In this document: one piece after another, positions 52,788 through 62,828 of the stretch
Position numbering within the stretch: the stretch's first letter is position 1
Layout: each line of letters starts with the position of its first letter
NCBI GenBank assembly: GCA_020740775.1
Contig: JAHEWK010000034.1
Span: 248,001-312,000, forward strand
Source: Ilyonectria destructans
Lineage: Eukaryota > Ascomycota > Sordariomycetes > Hypocreales > Nectriaceae
Direction of reading: 5' to 3'
DNA: 64,000 nucleotides
Translations under genes and position numbers: made by a program
Notes under the pieces: generated by a model
Databases searched by the model: none
What the model was told of the DNA's origin: nothing
Seen by the model: the letters and a program-made list of their open reading frames with translations, nothing else

Positions 52788-55700
52788 CAGGGTTGGAAAT
52801 CGATCGAGCGATCGATTTGATCGATTCGATTAATCGATTCGATTTCGATTTCGATCGTATCGATCGGACCTGTCAATCGATCGATATCGATCGATTAGAA
52901 CCACCGCTCGATCGATATCGTATCGATCCAGCCCTCAATCGATCGATTTGATCGTCGATCGCCACATACATTGAAAGTGTCCCGGGTAGGTTGCGTAGGG
53001 CAGTTCATACGCGGCGGTTCCATCGCTGGACGCGTCTGCAAAAACACCCTTGTAAGCCACAAAGCAGCCACAACGGAACGTGCGGAACGGGATATGACTC
53101 AAAGGAAAGGGGCTGGGCAGTCAATTTGAGGGGGCAGAGGATTCTCTACTGTACCTTATCCTGCACCATGGTCTCCTTTTCTCTCCGCGCTTACAGGTCC
53201 GCCAAGGTATGGTCAACGGACTCTGACCGTTCGCAAACACAATCAACTTTGCCCGACGAGACTTCATAGATTCGACCCTTACTAGCCTCGCAACCTGGGA
53301 TTTGACCTCTGGGCTGTTTGTGGGCATTTCCAATCGCCATGGACTCGTTTGATGACGAGATCGATGATATCTCCTCAACGCTGCCGCCTTCTGAGCCGTC
53401 AACCAGTTCAGCCTCAACGAACTATACACCCAGCAGGTTTCCGGATTATAACACTTGGACGACTGATAAATTCGAGCGGTTCCCTGGATTCACGATATGT
53501 CACGGCTCTTCTCGAGAGCGGACATGGTGGTGGCAATTCGGATTCAGAATGAAGGACAACAGGTCTCAGCCGCACAAGATCGTATGGATTTGCGAGAGGT
53601 GTTTCCTTCGTAACAGGCTGAGGACTACACTTTACGTCTTTATCGCTTCAACTGCCGGGAGCATTGTCCGACATCTGAGAAAGGAGCACAAGGTCGTGGT
53701 TTGTGCCATCCCTCCGTGCCGTCTCTCCACGTCGTTCGATTATGCCTGCTAACTAGTCAGCCACCCTCTAGACAACGTGCAGGACCAGCTCCCAGGAGTG
53801 AAGGTTCAGACCGAAACATACTTGATATGCTTCACGCCGACCCAACAAACCCTCGAGATCAAACCCTTCTCGGCAATCTACAGACGTTATTCGATCCGAA
53901 GATGAATCAACTGCTGCTGCTCGACTGGCTTACATACCATAACCTCCCCTTCAATCTCGTAAACTCTGAGCGCTTCAAACGAGTCCTTCTCTACAACAAC
54001 CCGTCTCTTCAGGAAGGGCAGATACCAACCGGCAAGACGCTTGTGAATCTGCTAACAAACGAATACAACCGAGCTCTTGGTCCAATTCAAATGCTGCTTC
54101 ACAGAGCGAGAAGCATGATTCATTTTACTTTCGACGGCTGGACTTCCCGACAAAACATATCATTCCTTGGTATCAACGCCCACTTTATCGACCGAGATTG
54201 GAAACAATGGAGAATCCTTTTGGCTTTGCCAGCTCTCAGGAAGCGTCATACTGGGGCAGCACTTGCAGATGAAGTTGCAGATACAATATGCGCGTTTGGT
54301 CTTCAAGAGAGGTACAGACCCATAGTCAACACGTCTTGGGTCAGCAAACTGACAATGTTAACTGTTATTCGGGTTCAGAATCGGATACTACACGCTTGAC
54401 AACGCTACGAATAATGATACGGCTATAGAAGCACTTGCCGCTGAGTTCGATTTCGACAAGGATGAGCGTCGCATTCGCTGTGCCCCTCATTTTCTGAACC
54501 TGGTAGTCAGGGCTATGATGTATGGCAGCAAAAGAGACAATTTTGTTGAGCTGCTTGCGCATTGGGGCGACAAGGACTTTATGACTGAAGAAGACGAGCA
54601 GCGCGAGTTGTCCGACGCCATCAATGAACTGAGGACGGACGACGACTTTGGCACGCCGAACGTGGAAGAAGACTTGGAGTTTGAGACAGCCCCAGAAGAG
54701 AGCCAAGATGAGTGCCAAGTCCCTGAGATCATCAACGCCGAGAAGGTGGACAAGTACCGCAAGTTTGGGCCATTTGGCAAGCTACACAATATTGGCATTG
54801 CTCTTCGAACGAGCAGTCAACTTCTAGAGGGCTTTTGTGAAGCTCAACGGCAAACCGCCCCGACCGAACCTGTCCTTGCGTGGGTTCAAAACGTCTGCAC
54901 ACGCTGGCAATCCGATGAGGCAATGGCCTCGCGCGCTCTGCTGAAACGTTCGGCCTTAAACAGGATGATTTCCATCATCGAGGAACGATGGGTCAGCCAA
55001 GGTGGCAAAGAACAAGACAGACCAGCGATATTGAAAGAAAAACTCTCTCTTGAGGAATGGAAGGTTGTTGCTGCGCTTCAGAAAATCCTTCAACCATTCA
55101 AGGTCGCGTCAAAGCAACTCCAGGGCGAGGGTATTGCTGGCAAACGCTCAACTTCAGGAGGGTTCGATGAGTACTTCCAGGTGGTGGAGATGCTTCTTGA
55201 CCATCTCGAGCTGGCCGTCCAAGGGGTGATAATCGAAGAGAACGACGACCATATCATGGAAGAGGTTCACCTATTCGATGACATGGATGCGAAGACCCGT
55301 CGGCTGTTGAAGATTTACATCAAGCTCGGATGGAAGAAGCTGAACGACTACTACGGCAAGCTGACCTCTACCGCCTACGTAGCGGCAGTTGTATTCCACC
55401 CGTGTAAGAAATGGCGAACTCTAGAGCAACTTTGGAACCAGCTGCCGTCTCGTCAGACGTCAGAATGGAGGAAGACTTATGAGAGAAGCTTAAGAAGAGT
55501 CTGGGAAGAGAAGTACAAGAACATGGCTCATGAAGTAGCCTGTAATGCCGCTTCAGCAGCTGGGACTAGTAATGGCTTGGACTATATTGAGCGCCGACTG
55601 GCATTCAGTCGGTCATTGACTCGTCCTGACTCTCAAGGACTACAGAGTAAAGGACCAAAGCAGTCAGCCGCGTTGCCAGCACAGGACGAGCTTGATCAGT

Positions 55701-56171
55701 ATCTATCAGAGCCACCGGTGGACAACACTGCATACAAAGCTGACCCAATTGCTTGGTGGAGGGACGTCGGCGTTGTGCGTTTTCCTCGGTTGTCTTATAT
55801 GGCTGTTGACTTTCTTACTATCGCGTCGTCTTCAGCAGAAACGGAGAGAGATTTCAGCAGTTGCGGGAGGATGGTAACACCACTCAGATCTCGCCTGCGA
55901 CGCCATATTGTGGCCATGGCTCAGTGCCTTCGTTCCTGGAGTAAAGCTGGCATATATCAGCCAGCCCTTCCTCTTAGTCTCCTTGAAGGGGACAATTGGA
56001 GACAAGTACTTCAATTGGTGGGCAGGATCACCGTAGATAGGGATAATGAGGACCAGCATTGATCGATTTCAATTAGTGATCGATCGATATCGATCGATTG
56101 AAGGTGACGATCGATATAAATCGATCGATCAGGCCTCGGAAATCGATCGATACGATCGATTTCCAACTCTG
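52788..56171 (+). mobile_element. hAT-3 transposon with TCGATCGAT-rich ends
   Basis: The ends are inverted: CAGGGTTGGAAATCGATCG (left) and the same with one change, CAGAGTTGGAAATCGATCG (right). Both subterminal regions (52800-52945, 56060-56170) are dense arrays of ATCGATCGAT. 3384 bp, carrying a complete transposase. The 8-bp flanks differ (GACTGGGC against CCCACCTC), and each flank is a different broken element: pogo-2 on the left, Fot-2 on the right. Confidence 0.92.
53339..56062 (+). CDS. hAT-family transposase of hAT-3
   Basis: Three exons: 53339-53692, 53761-54311 and 54379-56062, about 862 residues. Intron 1 has a weak donor (GTCGTG) but a perfect TGCTAAC branch and CAG acceptor; intron 2 is GTACAG...TTCAG. 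Domains: BED zinc finger ([10 protein letters not shown]...[10 protein letters not shown]), catalytic region ([38 protein letters not shown], which spans intron 2), the RW block ([11 protein letters not shown]) and C-terminal dimerisation ([37 protein letters not shown]). No stop or frameshift is seen. It is distinct from the hAT-1 and hAT-2 transposases. Confidence 0.92.
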
Positions 56172-57834
56172 CCCACCTCAATCACCGACTCGACCTCCTC
56201 ATCCACATCCACCTCTATTTCTGCCTCCTTTGAGTCATGAAGAGCTTCTCCAGCCGCTAGAGCCTCCGCTAGAGCCATGAATCGTCGGTTCGGGTTCGGT
56301 ACCGCCTTTCTTTTCTTCCCTCGCCGCACCTGGGCCATCTGCTCTTCGAGGCCAGTAATCCGCGCATTCTGAACGGCAACCTTCATCTCTAAAGCTTCTA
56401 ACCCCTTTGCGATCTTACTGTACTTCCGCCTGGTCGGTCGGCTTCGGTGTTTGGCCATATCCCTCACTTGCCGGCTCGTTTTCGGCGTATCATCCGAGTG
56501 CAGTGGAGGAGGGCTCGGTGTCTTGAACTGTTCCAGCAGTTTTTCTTTGTCCGGTTGAATTTCCGGATGTGTTAGAGCTTTGTGACGGTTAATAGGCCAA
56601 TTTCCAGTAAATCTCCAGCCGGATAAGATAATCTCCTTCCTCATGCCCGCCTCCCTGGCTTTCGCGTATGTCCGAATAAAGTTGACTTTGTCAACCGGCG
56701 CAAAATCGGTCAAACTAGCCAGCTTTTGGAGTTCTTTCCGATACGCACCTTTGATGACATTTGAAATTCCATTATCTAACGGTTGCAAACCATGGGAACA
56801 ATGTGCTGGTAGGTAACAGCAGTAGATGTTGTTCAGAAAGCACGTGGCCATCCACTCGTCCTGACTGCTCGTTAGCGACCCTGTGGCGGGTGACTCCGCG
56901 GCGAAAACACCAAAAGGCTTACCTGCGCATGGCTCCCGTGACCGTCAAGGATAATAAGTCTCGCATCCGATGCATCACGAGGCTCCGTTTGAGGTAGATA
57001 AACGTCCTTCAACCACTCGAGAGCTATATGGTTGTCGGTCCAGCCGTTCGGGGATGTGATGTAGTGCCAGTCCGCTATCAATTCGAATTCGCTAAGAAAC
57101 CACTGCTTCTGCAGCTCTTTTCCTTTAAAGATAATTCCCGGTTTCAAAGCACGGCCAGTTGCGGTGACAGCCTCAATAAACGAAGTCCAGGTGCGCGACT
57201 GGACGCCTTTTAATAATGCCTTCTCTTCGGGTCGGAACTCCCGATTACGAGGCTGTCCAAGCCTTATGGACAACCAATTAGTTATGACCTACAAAAACCC
57301 ATAGGGGACTTATAGAGGACTTACCGAAACCCGCCATTATGCCGCCCTCGTCCACGTTAACCGTGTTCTCAGGCTTGATCCAGCCATACTCGTTCTCCCG
57401 GATATCGAAGTACCAATTGACCGCCTTCGGAGTAAACCCGTCAAATCTGGTGGCTTCCTGACGTTTTCCAAGCTTGGTAGATAGTTTTGAATGACGCTTG
57501 ATGAACCTGGTGGTCCAGTTTTGACCTAATGGCTTGTTATCTCCCTGTTGACGGAGGAGGGCTTCGACGCAGCATCGAAGTTGGCTATGCGTGAGAGCGT
57601 AGCCCAGGGACTCCTGCCGCAGAAGCCAACGAACGAGGCGGTCCTCCTGAGTCGTAGAAATACGTTGGTGAGGGTGGGTAGACTCTTTCCTGCTCTTCTG
57701 GCCAGAAAGTCTTTCGAGAGGACTGGTTGAGGCACCCCGTACTTATCGGAGGCCTGGTATTGTGATAGAGAACCGTCAGTAATATCGAATATAGCATCAA
57801 TAACGTCATTTTCGGTATAAACATAGCGACCCAT
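56172..57834 (-). pseudogene. Fot-2 transposase pseudogene, 3' end cut by hAT-3
   Basis: Homologue of Fot-1: the ATG at 57834 (MGRYVYTENDVIDAIFDITD), then a 1-nt deletion near 57715 (VLSK to LSGQKSRKE). Conserved NVDEGGIMAGF is followed by intron GTAAGT. A second 1-nt deletion lies near 57226 (SSDPKR to KALLKGVQSRTW). Then come LIILDGHGSH, an intron, DEWMATCFLNN, HGLQPLDNGI and the basic tail. Reading ends at GEVGG-like codons exactly where hAT-3 begins (56171). It lacks the TGG-to-TAG changes of Fot-1. It has no hAT target duplication. Confidence 0.88.
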
Positions 57835-58139
57835 TTTGGAGATATTTTACGTGTGTAAACTACGTAGAGAGTCTTCTTAACTTTGTGGGAGTCGAAGGAT
57901 GAGAGAGCGAGAAATGCAAATTTTTCAATGTCTTGAAACCCCCATGATACGCACAAAGTCGGAAGAAAAATGGCCCAGGGTAAGACATCACGTACAAAAT
58001 AATGCACCACAGTTTTTTTTTTTGCGGATGGCTTCATTATGCCAAAATGCAGTGCAAATAAAATGGTAGGGTTTGTATGGGGCGGTGATTTTTTGTGCTA
58101 TGCTTTAAGTGGTGGGGGATGGTATCTGTCTGCGGCGTT
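57835..58139. other. 5' part of Fot-2, inverted repeat not recovered
   Basis: This contains the Fot-2 leader (GTTTGTATGGGGCGGTGATT resembles the Fot-1 subterminal GTATGGGGGAATTTT). The outer inverted repeat seen on Fot-1 is not recognisable here, so the element may be truncated by the LINE fragment. Confidence 0.5.
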
Positions 58140-58810
58140 ACAATTGTCAATATCTATAGACAACCCACGACCTTCCACGCGATACAAGCTCTCCTAGACT
58201 GGTCCCCCCCTAGAAGACTTAGTTGCAGGAGACTTTAACGCTAGCCACTACTCATGGCGACCAGACACCTCAAATAAGGGAAGCGGGGAAGTCATTGCAA
58301 GCTGGGCAGCTAGCAACGAGCTGACGCTCCTTAACCCTCTCGACGCCCCGACCCACGACCGTGGCGGCACCCTAGACCTTGCCTATTCAAATATCCCACT
58401 AGCTGAAGCAACGATCGAAGACCACCTCGCCACCAGCTCAGACCACAGTACACTTAGCATATCTCTACCTTGCATCCGGCCTCGCCCCCCTCTTACTGGG
58501 AAGATCCGGATATCCTCCCCAGATGATATCAGCAGGTTCTCCGACTTTATCAAGACAGGAGCCCCTTTCCTACCCTCCTCAGCCGACTTAGTAGAGGAAC
58601 TTGACGTAGCAGCAAAAAGCTTAGTTGACCTCATGCAGTCCGCAATCGAGGCAATCGGCCGACGAGCACACAAGTCAACAAAATCCACCCCATGATGGAC
58701 CCCCGGGACAAATCGCCTGCACAAACTCATGACCGCAGCCCGACGTACTGCAAGCTCAACCCAGGATATCTTTCTTAAAGAAGCAAAGAAGGAACTACGT
58801 GACTGAGCCA
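58140..58810 (+). pseudogene. LINE endonuclease fragment, decayed
   Basis: Plus-strand translation gives a piece of an APE-type endonuclease of a non-LTR element different from the one at 16-24 kb: VAGDFNASHYSWRPD, GGTLDLAYSNIP and SSDHSTLSISLPC, then a linker. Stops interrupt it: KLS-stop near 58200, TP-stop-WTPG near 58693 (a TGA where homologues usually have Trp in the PWW motif) and RD-stop near 58805. The last two look like TGG-to-TGA changes. There is no reverse transcriptase, so it is truncated. Confidence 0.8.
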
Positions 58811-59091
58811 TGGCTCCAAGAATGATAGCTAGTGCTCACCTGTATTTACAAGAATGAATTTTGAGTGAAGTGTGGGAAACCAGGTCATTTTCGTACACCC
58901 CAATTCCGCGCCATTTCGCTGCAAGCTCAGCCCACATCGCTAATATCCTACACTACCTCTGTTCTGTTATCTCGGATCCATTCGACCCAAGATCTGTCCT
59001 CTTCATTTATTATTATCGAATATGGCCAGTGGCAGCAGAACACAAATCAGAAATACAGCCAGTGGGAAAAGTGAAACCATCGATCCATCAT
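58811..59091. other. Intergenic, no gene seen
   Basis: Short gap between the LINE relic and the end of the CBM21 gene. No supported feature. Confidence 0.4.
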
Positions 59092-60441
59092 TCAACATAA
59101 CCCATACGGACGAAAGGGTATTGTGTTTAAGTTGTCGTACATGCCGATGTCGCCAAGGAGGGTGTGTGCTGTAAGCGCACGCTGGGAGCAGTATCTGTCG
59201 GAGCCACTGCGCATTGAGACGGTGAACTTTGACTCGGAGCAGCCTGCACTGATGCCAGACTTTGTCGACTTTTGCGAAAATGAACGAGACGATAGCTTGA
59301 GACTGCTAACCGTAGTATTCATAGACGCCGCGTTGTCGTTTCTAGAGGCTTTGCGTTTGGCAGCTCGGACCGTTGCATTAAGTGATGCGCTGATGCTGTA
59401 ACATTTTGCGAGGTCCAACCCTCGAAAGGGACTAGACGTGGGCTTCACCACCGTGGCATCATTGGGGACTCCGTTACGTGACTGCAATGGAACAACCTGA
59501 GCCAGGACATTGTCATCCCGCGGTAAAGTCTTCTTGAAGAAACAGACCTGAAAGTTGCGGCCAGAGTTGTTGTCCCAATGCTCTTGGCCATTGACCGTGT
59601 AGCGGACGCACAAGTGGGCAATTTTGGATTCGAGGTTGACAACGTCGGAGAGCTCAATGGTGAAGACGAAAAAGTCGTACCCCGAAGGTGCTTCTCCTGA
59701 GGCGTTTCCATCGCTGTATGCTGCGGCGACGTCCGAGGTCGTCTTCCAGTTGTGCAACGTGATGCGACAGGTAACCGACTTTTGAAATGCCACATTCCGG
59801 ACAGCCACCAAGCCTTGCATGGAATTTTGATCGTCCAATAACCTCAACTTCTTGATATACACAAATTGGGACCCGCGCGATCCGCTCTGTCGCGGGAAGT
59901 TGGGCGTAACCATCTCCCACTGACCCGCTGCATCTTGTCGGGACATGGGATGTTCCCTGCTGCTCTTATCGACTTGACCAGATCGTGACCCAGCGCTGAT
60001 AGAAAGGGGACAATCCAGTCGAAAAAAATTGAGAGCCTCTTCCAAGTGGGTGTGGAAGTGAACCGACTTTGTGGCGGTGGGACTGGTTGGCATGCTCGCA
60101 GGGCGCCGACGAGACGGCGGACGTAGTATGGGCCGGACCAACTCGCCAGACATTTTGCGAATTACCCGCTGTTTGCTTTGTCGCCAGTCCTCTGTTTCGT
60201 CTTCGAATTCGATAAGGACTGCATCATCGGATTTGTGAGGGGCATCACAGGATGCTCTCAGATCTACCACGATATCTGAAGGGGGTGGCGTCACGGATGA
60301 TTCATGGGTCCGAGATTCCCTTAGCGCCTGGGGGAGATTCTTGGCGGATTGGTTCTCAGATTGTCGGGGGTTCGTTTGCAAAGACCATGGTACATCCAAA
60401 TGGACTGTCTCAGATGGCGGGGAGCATGGAGATGGTTTCAA
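59092..60441 (-). CDS. CBM21 protein, type-1 phosphatase glycogen-targeting subunit-like
   Basis: A protein of the Gac1/Pig1-type regulatory subunits, which bring protein phosphatase 1 to glycogen. The frame encodes up to 449 residues. An RVxF-type PP1-docking motif is visible (KSVHF), followed by HLEEALNFFRLDCPLSISAGS. A full CBM21 glycogen-binding domain follows (VYIKKLRLLDDQNSMQGLVA, VRNVAFQKSVTCRITLHNWK, YDFFVFTIELSDVVN, CVRYTVNGQEHWDNNSGRNF). The C-terminal 130 residues are Ser-rich and disordered. The frame begins after a TGA, and the 5' limit given (60441) is a TTG codon. The first in-frame ATG I see is far in, at MSGELVRPIL (about residue 95). The true start is probably in an unseen 5' exon, or the gene is 5'-truncated. 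Confidence 0.8.
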   Translation of the reverse strand: MKPSPCSPPSETVHLDVPWSLQTNPRQSENQSAKNLPQALRESRTHESSVTPPPSDIVVDLRASCDAPHKSDDAVLIEFEDETEDWRQSKQRVIRKMSGELVRPILRPPSRRRPASMPTSPTATKSVHFHTHLEEALNFFRLDCPLSISAGSRSGQVDKSSREHPMSRQDAAGQWEMVTPNFPRQSGSRGSQFVYIKKLRLLDDQNSMQGLVAVRNVAFQKSVTCRITLHNWKTTSDVAAAYSDGNASGEAPSGYDFFVFTIELSDVVNLESKIAHLCVRYTVNGQEHWDNNSGRNFQVCFFKKTLPRDDNVLAQVVPLQSRNGVPNDATVVKPTSSPFRGLDLAKCYSISASLNATVRAAKRKASRNDNAASMNTTVSSLKLSSRSFSQKSTKSGISAGCSESKFTVSMRSGSDRYCSQRALTAHTLLGDIGMYDNLNTIPFRPYGLC

Positions 60442-60860
60442 TGGCCGAGTGTATCAGTGTGGGCATCTTGACGGACTCTATATGATGAGCCCAAGAAGGG
60501 ATTATCGCCCTATTCTCCCGTCCGAATGTTACAGAGAGTTTCAACAAGTTGGTAGATGCATCAAATATCCATATTTGTGAGGGAACGATCATGTGACTTT
60601 CATACTTTATGAATAGTCTCACTTTATGAATATTGTGTAAATAGCTTAAGTCAGAGTTTTCCTTAGGAATCTCTTTCTCTCTCGTAAACAATCATTTTGC
60701 CCAAGTTGCACTCGACCTCGTTCGTGCTCTTGTCCCGTCACAATATTCTCGTCCATTTTCAAGTTCTCATCCGAGCGATTCTCCCGTGCCTGTTGCATCT
60801 TCTCCTGAGCAAAGTCATTATCCTATCCCCCTCCTCCAAACTCAGAAGGGAAAGGCAGAC
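60442..60860. other. Region between the CBM21 and NLR genes, no WD40 coding
   Basis: I looked here for WD40 repeats continuing the NLR on the minus strand in all frames and saw none. The sequence is low-complexity leader-like DNA for the CBM21 gene. Confidence 0.5.
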
Positions 60861-62828
60861 CTACCAATGGTCGTGGCCCTCGAGCGTCTGAAAGCAAGCG
60901 TTCCAATTCCCTTCCATACTTGGCTTCGATATTATCCAATCCGGCTCTTCCTTCTTGAACAGCTTTTTAACTCGACTGCGAGCGGGACTAAACACTAGTG
61001 CTGATGCGTAAGCTTGCAATGGAACAATTTCTATCGCTTGTTTATGGAAAAGAATAAATCGGTGCGCGTCTTTGAGAAGTTCAGTTAGTTGTCGCGCTTC
61101 CATATTTCGCTGTGAACATGTCAGGCCGTCTCTGTAATATATAGGTGAATTCCGGCAACTCACTACTAAACCCCTGAGCTTCTGCATTGCCATAACTCCC
61201 TCCGACATACTGCACAACAGACTGAGAGCTTCTAGCCAATACAGATACTTCGTTTGAAGGAAGTCATGGATGAGGCCGCCGTCCTGTATGTCCTTGTCTC
61301 TCATCTGCGCCGCGGGTTCTGAGTCATGGAGATGGTCAACCCAGTAGATACAAGAATATCTGGTCGAAGCCAATGGGTCAGGGTCGGGCGTCGAGACCTG
61401 TTCGATGGGGAATCCTGGGGCGCACAGGTTGTAAATATCTCGTCGGAGCGATTTTGACAGGGCCTCCAGTGACCTCGCGAAGATGGCATGGTGCTGGTCC
61501 GCGGTACCAGAAGGTAGGATCTGGTCGGATGCCTTGCTGAGCAGGAAATCCTTCGCCGATTGATGCACAAAGTAGATGACACCCTCTCGAAGGGTAAGGA
61601 AAGAGCCGCAGCACCCGATGATTTCTTCCAAGTCGTCCTGGTCGAAGTCCTCGAGTGACTCAAGAGCCTTCAATTCCTCCAAAGTGATGGGTCGGTATAT
61701 GACCGAAGCAATAGCTAGGATCTCTTTGCAAAGGTCCGCATCATTCGAATCAAAGATATATTTCATCATTCGCTTGTAGAGTGGATCAAGTCCTGGTGGG
61801 TACGACTCTAACTTGTCGCGCATATGCCGTTTTCGGACCTTGGGATCTGCGAGCTCTTGGCAGACCAGAGCTACCCAGAGAAACGTGTCATTGGCATTAG
61901 AGACCAAGTGTTGTTCAACGACATCCCGTGTCTGGCGATCATATTTCTTTTCTTTCGCCAGTGCTTCAACCCTGTGCCGAATGAACACGCGTACGGCGGC
62001 GGAGATTGAAGCCTGATTTAATTCGAGGTGCAGCCTGACTTTCTGCTTCGCATTATCCAGTTTCTCCTCGATGTCTGGCCAGTTGCGACTCGAGACAATC
62101 CACTTGACACGAGGAAATTCAGACGACATCTTGACAATCAAGTCGAGAAGTTGCTGACAACCTGTCATGCATTCGTCGAGCGCGTCGATGATCAGGAAGG
62201 TGCTGTCTCGCAAGATTTCTGCAAAGATGTCTTCAAAGATCTCAGACAAAGCCACCCATGCATTCACATCCTCAAAGAGTTTTTTGCCGGTATTTTTGTA
62301 CTTCTTCTTCACGTGCGAGATGAGCGACGGTTGCTGGTCAAGAAGGAGGTAAATGAGGCCGCGCAGCACGGCCGTTGCATTGTTAATGCGCGAGTCGGCG
62401 GCCTGGCAGAAGAAGTAAGACAGAAGTTTCTTGCCCTGCTTCTCTAGCTCCTCTACAATGCCGCAGAGCAACATAGTCTTGCCCTTGCCAGGATCGCCCT
62501 TGATCCAGAGCAGCCGGTAGTCTCTGTCGTCTCGCCATCTCCGAAAGTCCTGATGATCAAGAATCCACTTGTACGAGTCCTTGAGAAGCCCGCCCTTTGT
62601 CTCCTCGATGCGTCTCTTGTCGTGGCGTGGATCGGTCACTTGTAGGTCGATAAGGCACTGGTCAAGGTTCGGGTCGTTGTGGCTCACATAGTTGTTCGTC
62701 GTGTGATTGTGTGTCGTGTAGTTGTCTCCCACCTGGAGTATGCCATTGCCAGCAACTGTCGCATCCCTCAGGGAATTGATCGTCCCCTTTTCGTTCGCGT
62801 TCGTCATTCGTTGCCATTTCGAGCTCAT
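60861..62828 (-). CDS. NACHT NLR (NWD2-like) lacking its WD40 array
   Basis: A STAND-type receptor, 655 residues, single exon, ATG at 62828. The N-terminus has no folded effector domain; instead residues 18-37 (NSLRDATVAGNGILQVGDNY) match the spacing of HET-s-type amyloid-signalling motifs, followed by an Asn/Thr/His-rich linker. The NACHT NTPase has Walker A GDPGKGKT (111-118) and Walker B FLIIDALDEC (211-220), then the winged-helix-like region (ITLEELKALESLEDFDQDDL, VIYFVHQSAKDFLL). The protein stops at TLEGHDHW, precisely where a first WD40 repeat would begin. It could be a contracted array, a truncated allele, or an unspliced end (a GTAGGT donor coincides with the stop). It is divergent from the HeLo gene at 63876. 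Confidence 0.92.
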   Translation of the reverse strand: MSSKWQRMTNANEKGTINSLRDATVAGNGILQVGDNYTTHNHTTNNYVSHNDPNLDQCLIDLQVTDPRHDKRRIEETKGGLLKDSYKWILDHQDFRRWRDDRDYRLLWIKGDPGKGKTMLLCGIVEELEKQGKKLLSYFFCQAADSRINNATAVLRGLIYLLLDQQPSLISHVKKKYKNTGKKLFEDVNAWVALSEIFEDIFAEILRDSTFLIIDALDECMTGCQQLLDLIVKMSSEFPRVKWIVSSRNWPDIEEKLDNAKQKVRLHLELNQASISAAVRVFIRHRVEALAKEKKYDRQTRDVVEQHLVSNANDTFLWVALVCQELADPKVRKRHMRDKLESYPPGLDPLYKRMMKYIFDSNDADLCKEILAIASVIYRPITLEELKALESLEDFDQDDLEEIIGCCGSFLTLREGVIYFVHQSAKDFLLSKASDQILPSGTADQHHAIFARSLEALSKSLRRDIYNLCAPGFPIEQVSTPDPDPLASTRYSCIYWVDHLHDSEPAAQMRDKDIQDGGLIHDFLQTKYLYWLEALSLLCSMSEGVMAMQKLRGLVVSCRNSPIYYRDGLTCSQRNMEARQLTELLKDAHRFILFHKQAIEIVPLQAYASALVFSPARSRVKKLFKKEEPDWIISKPSMEGNWNACFQTLEGHDHW

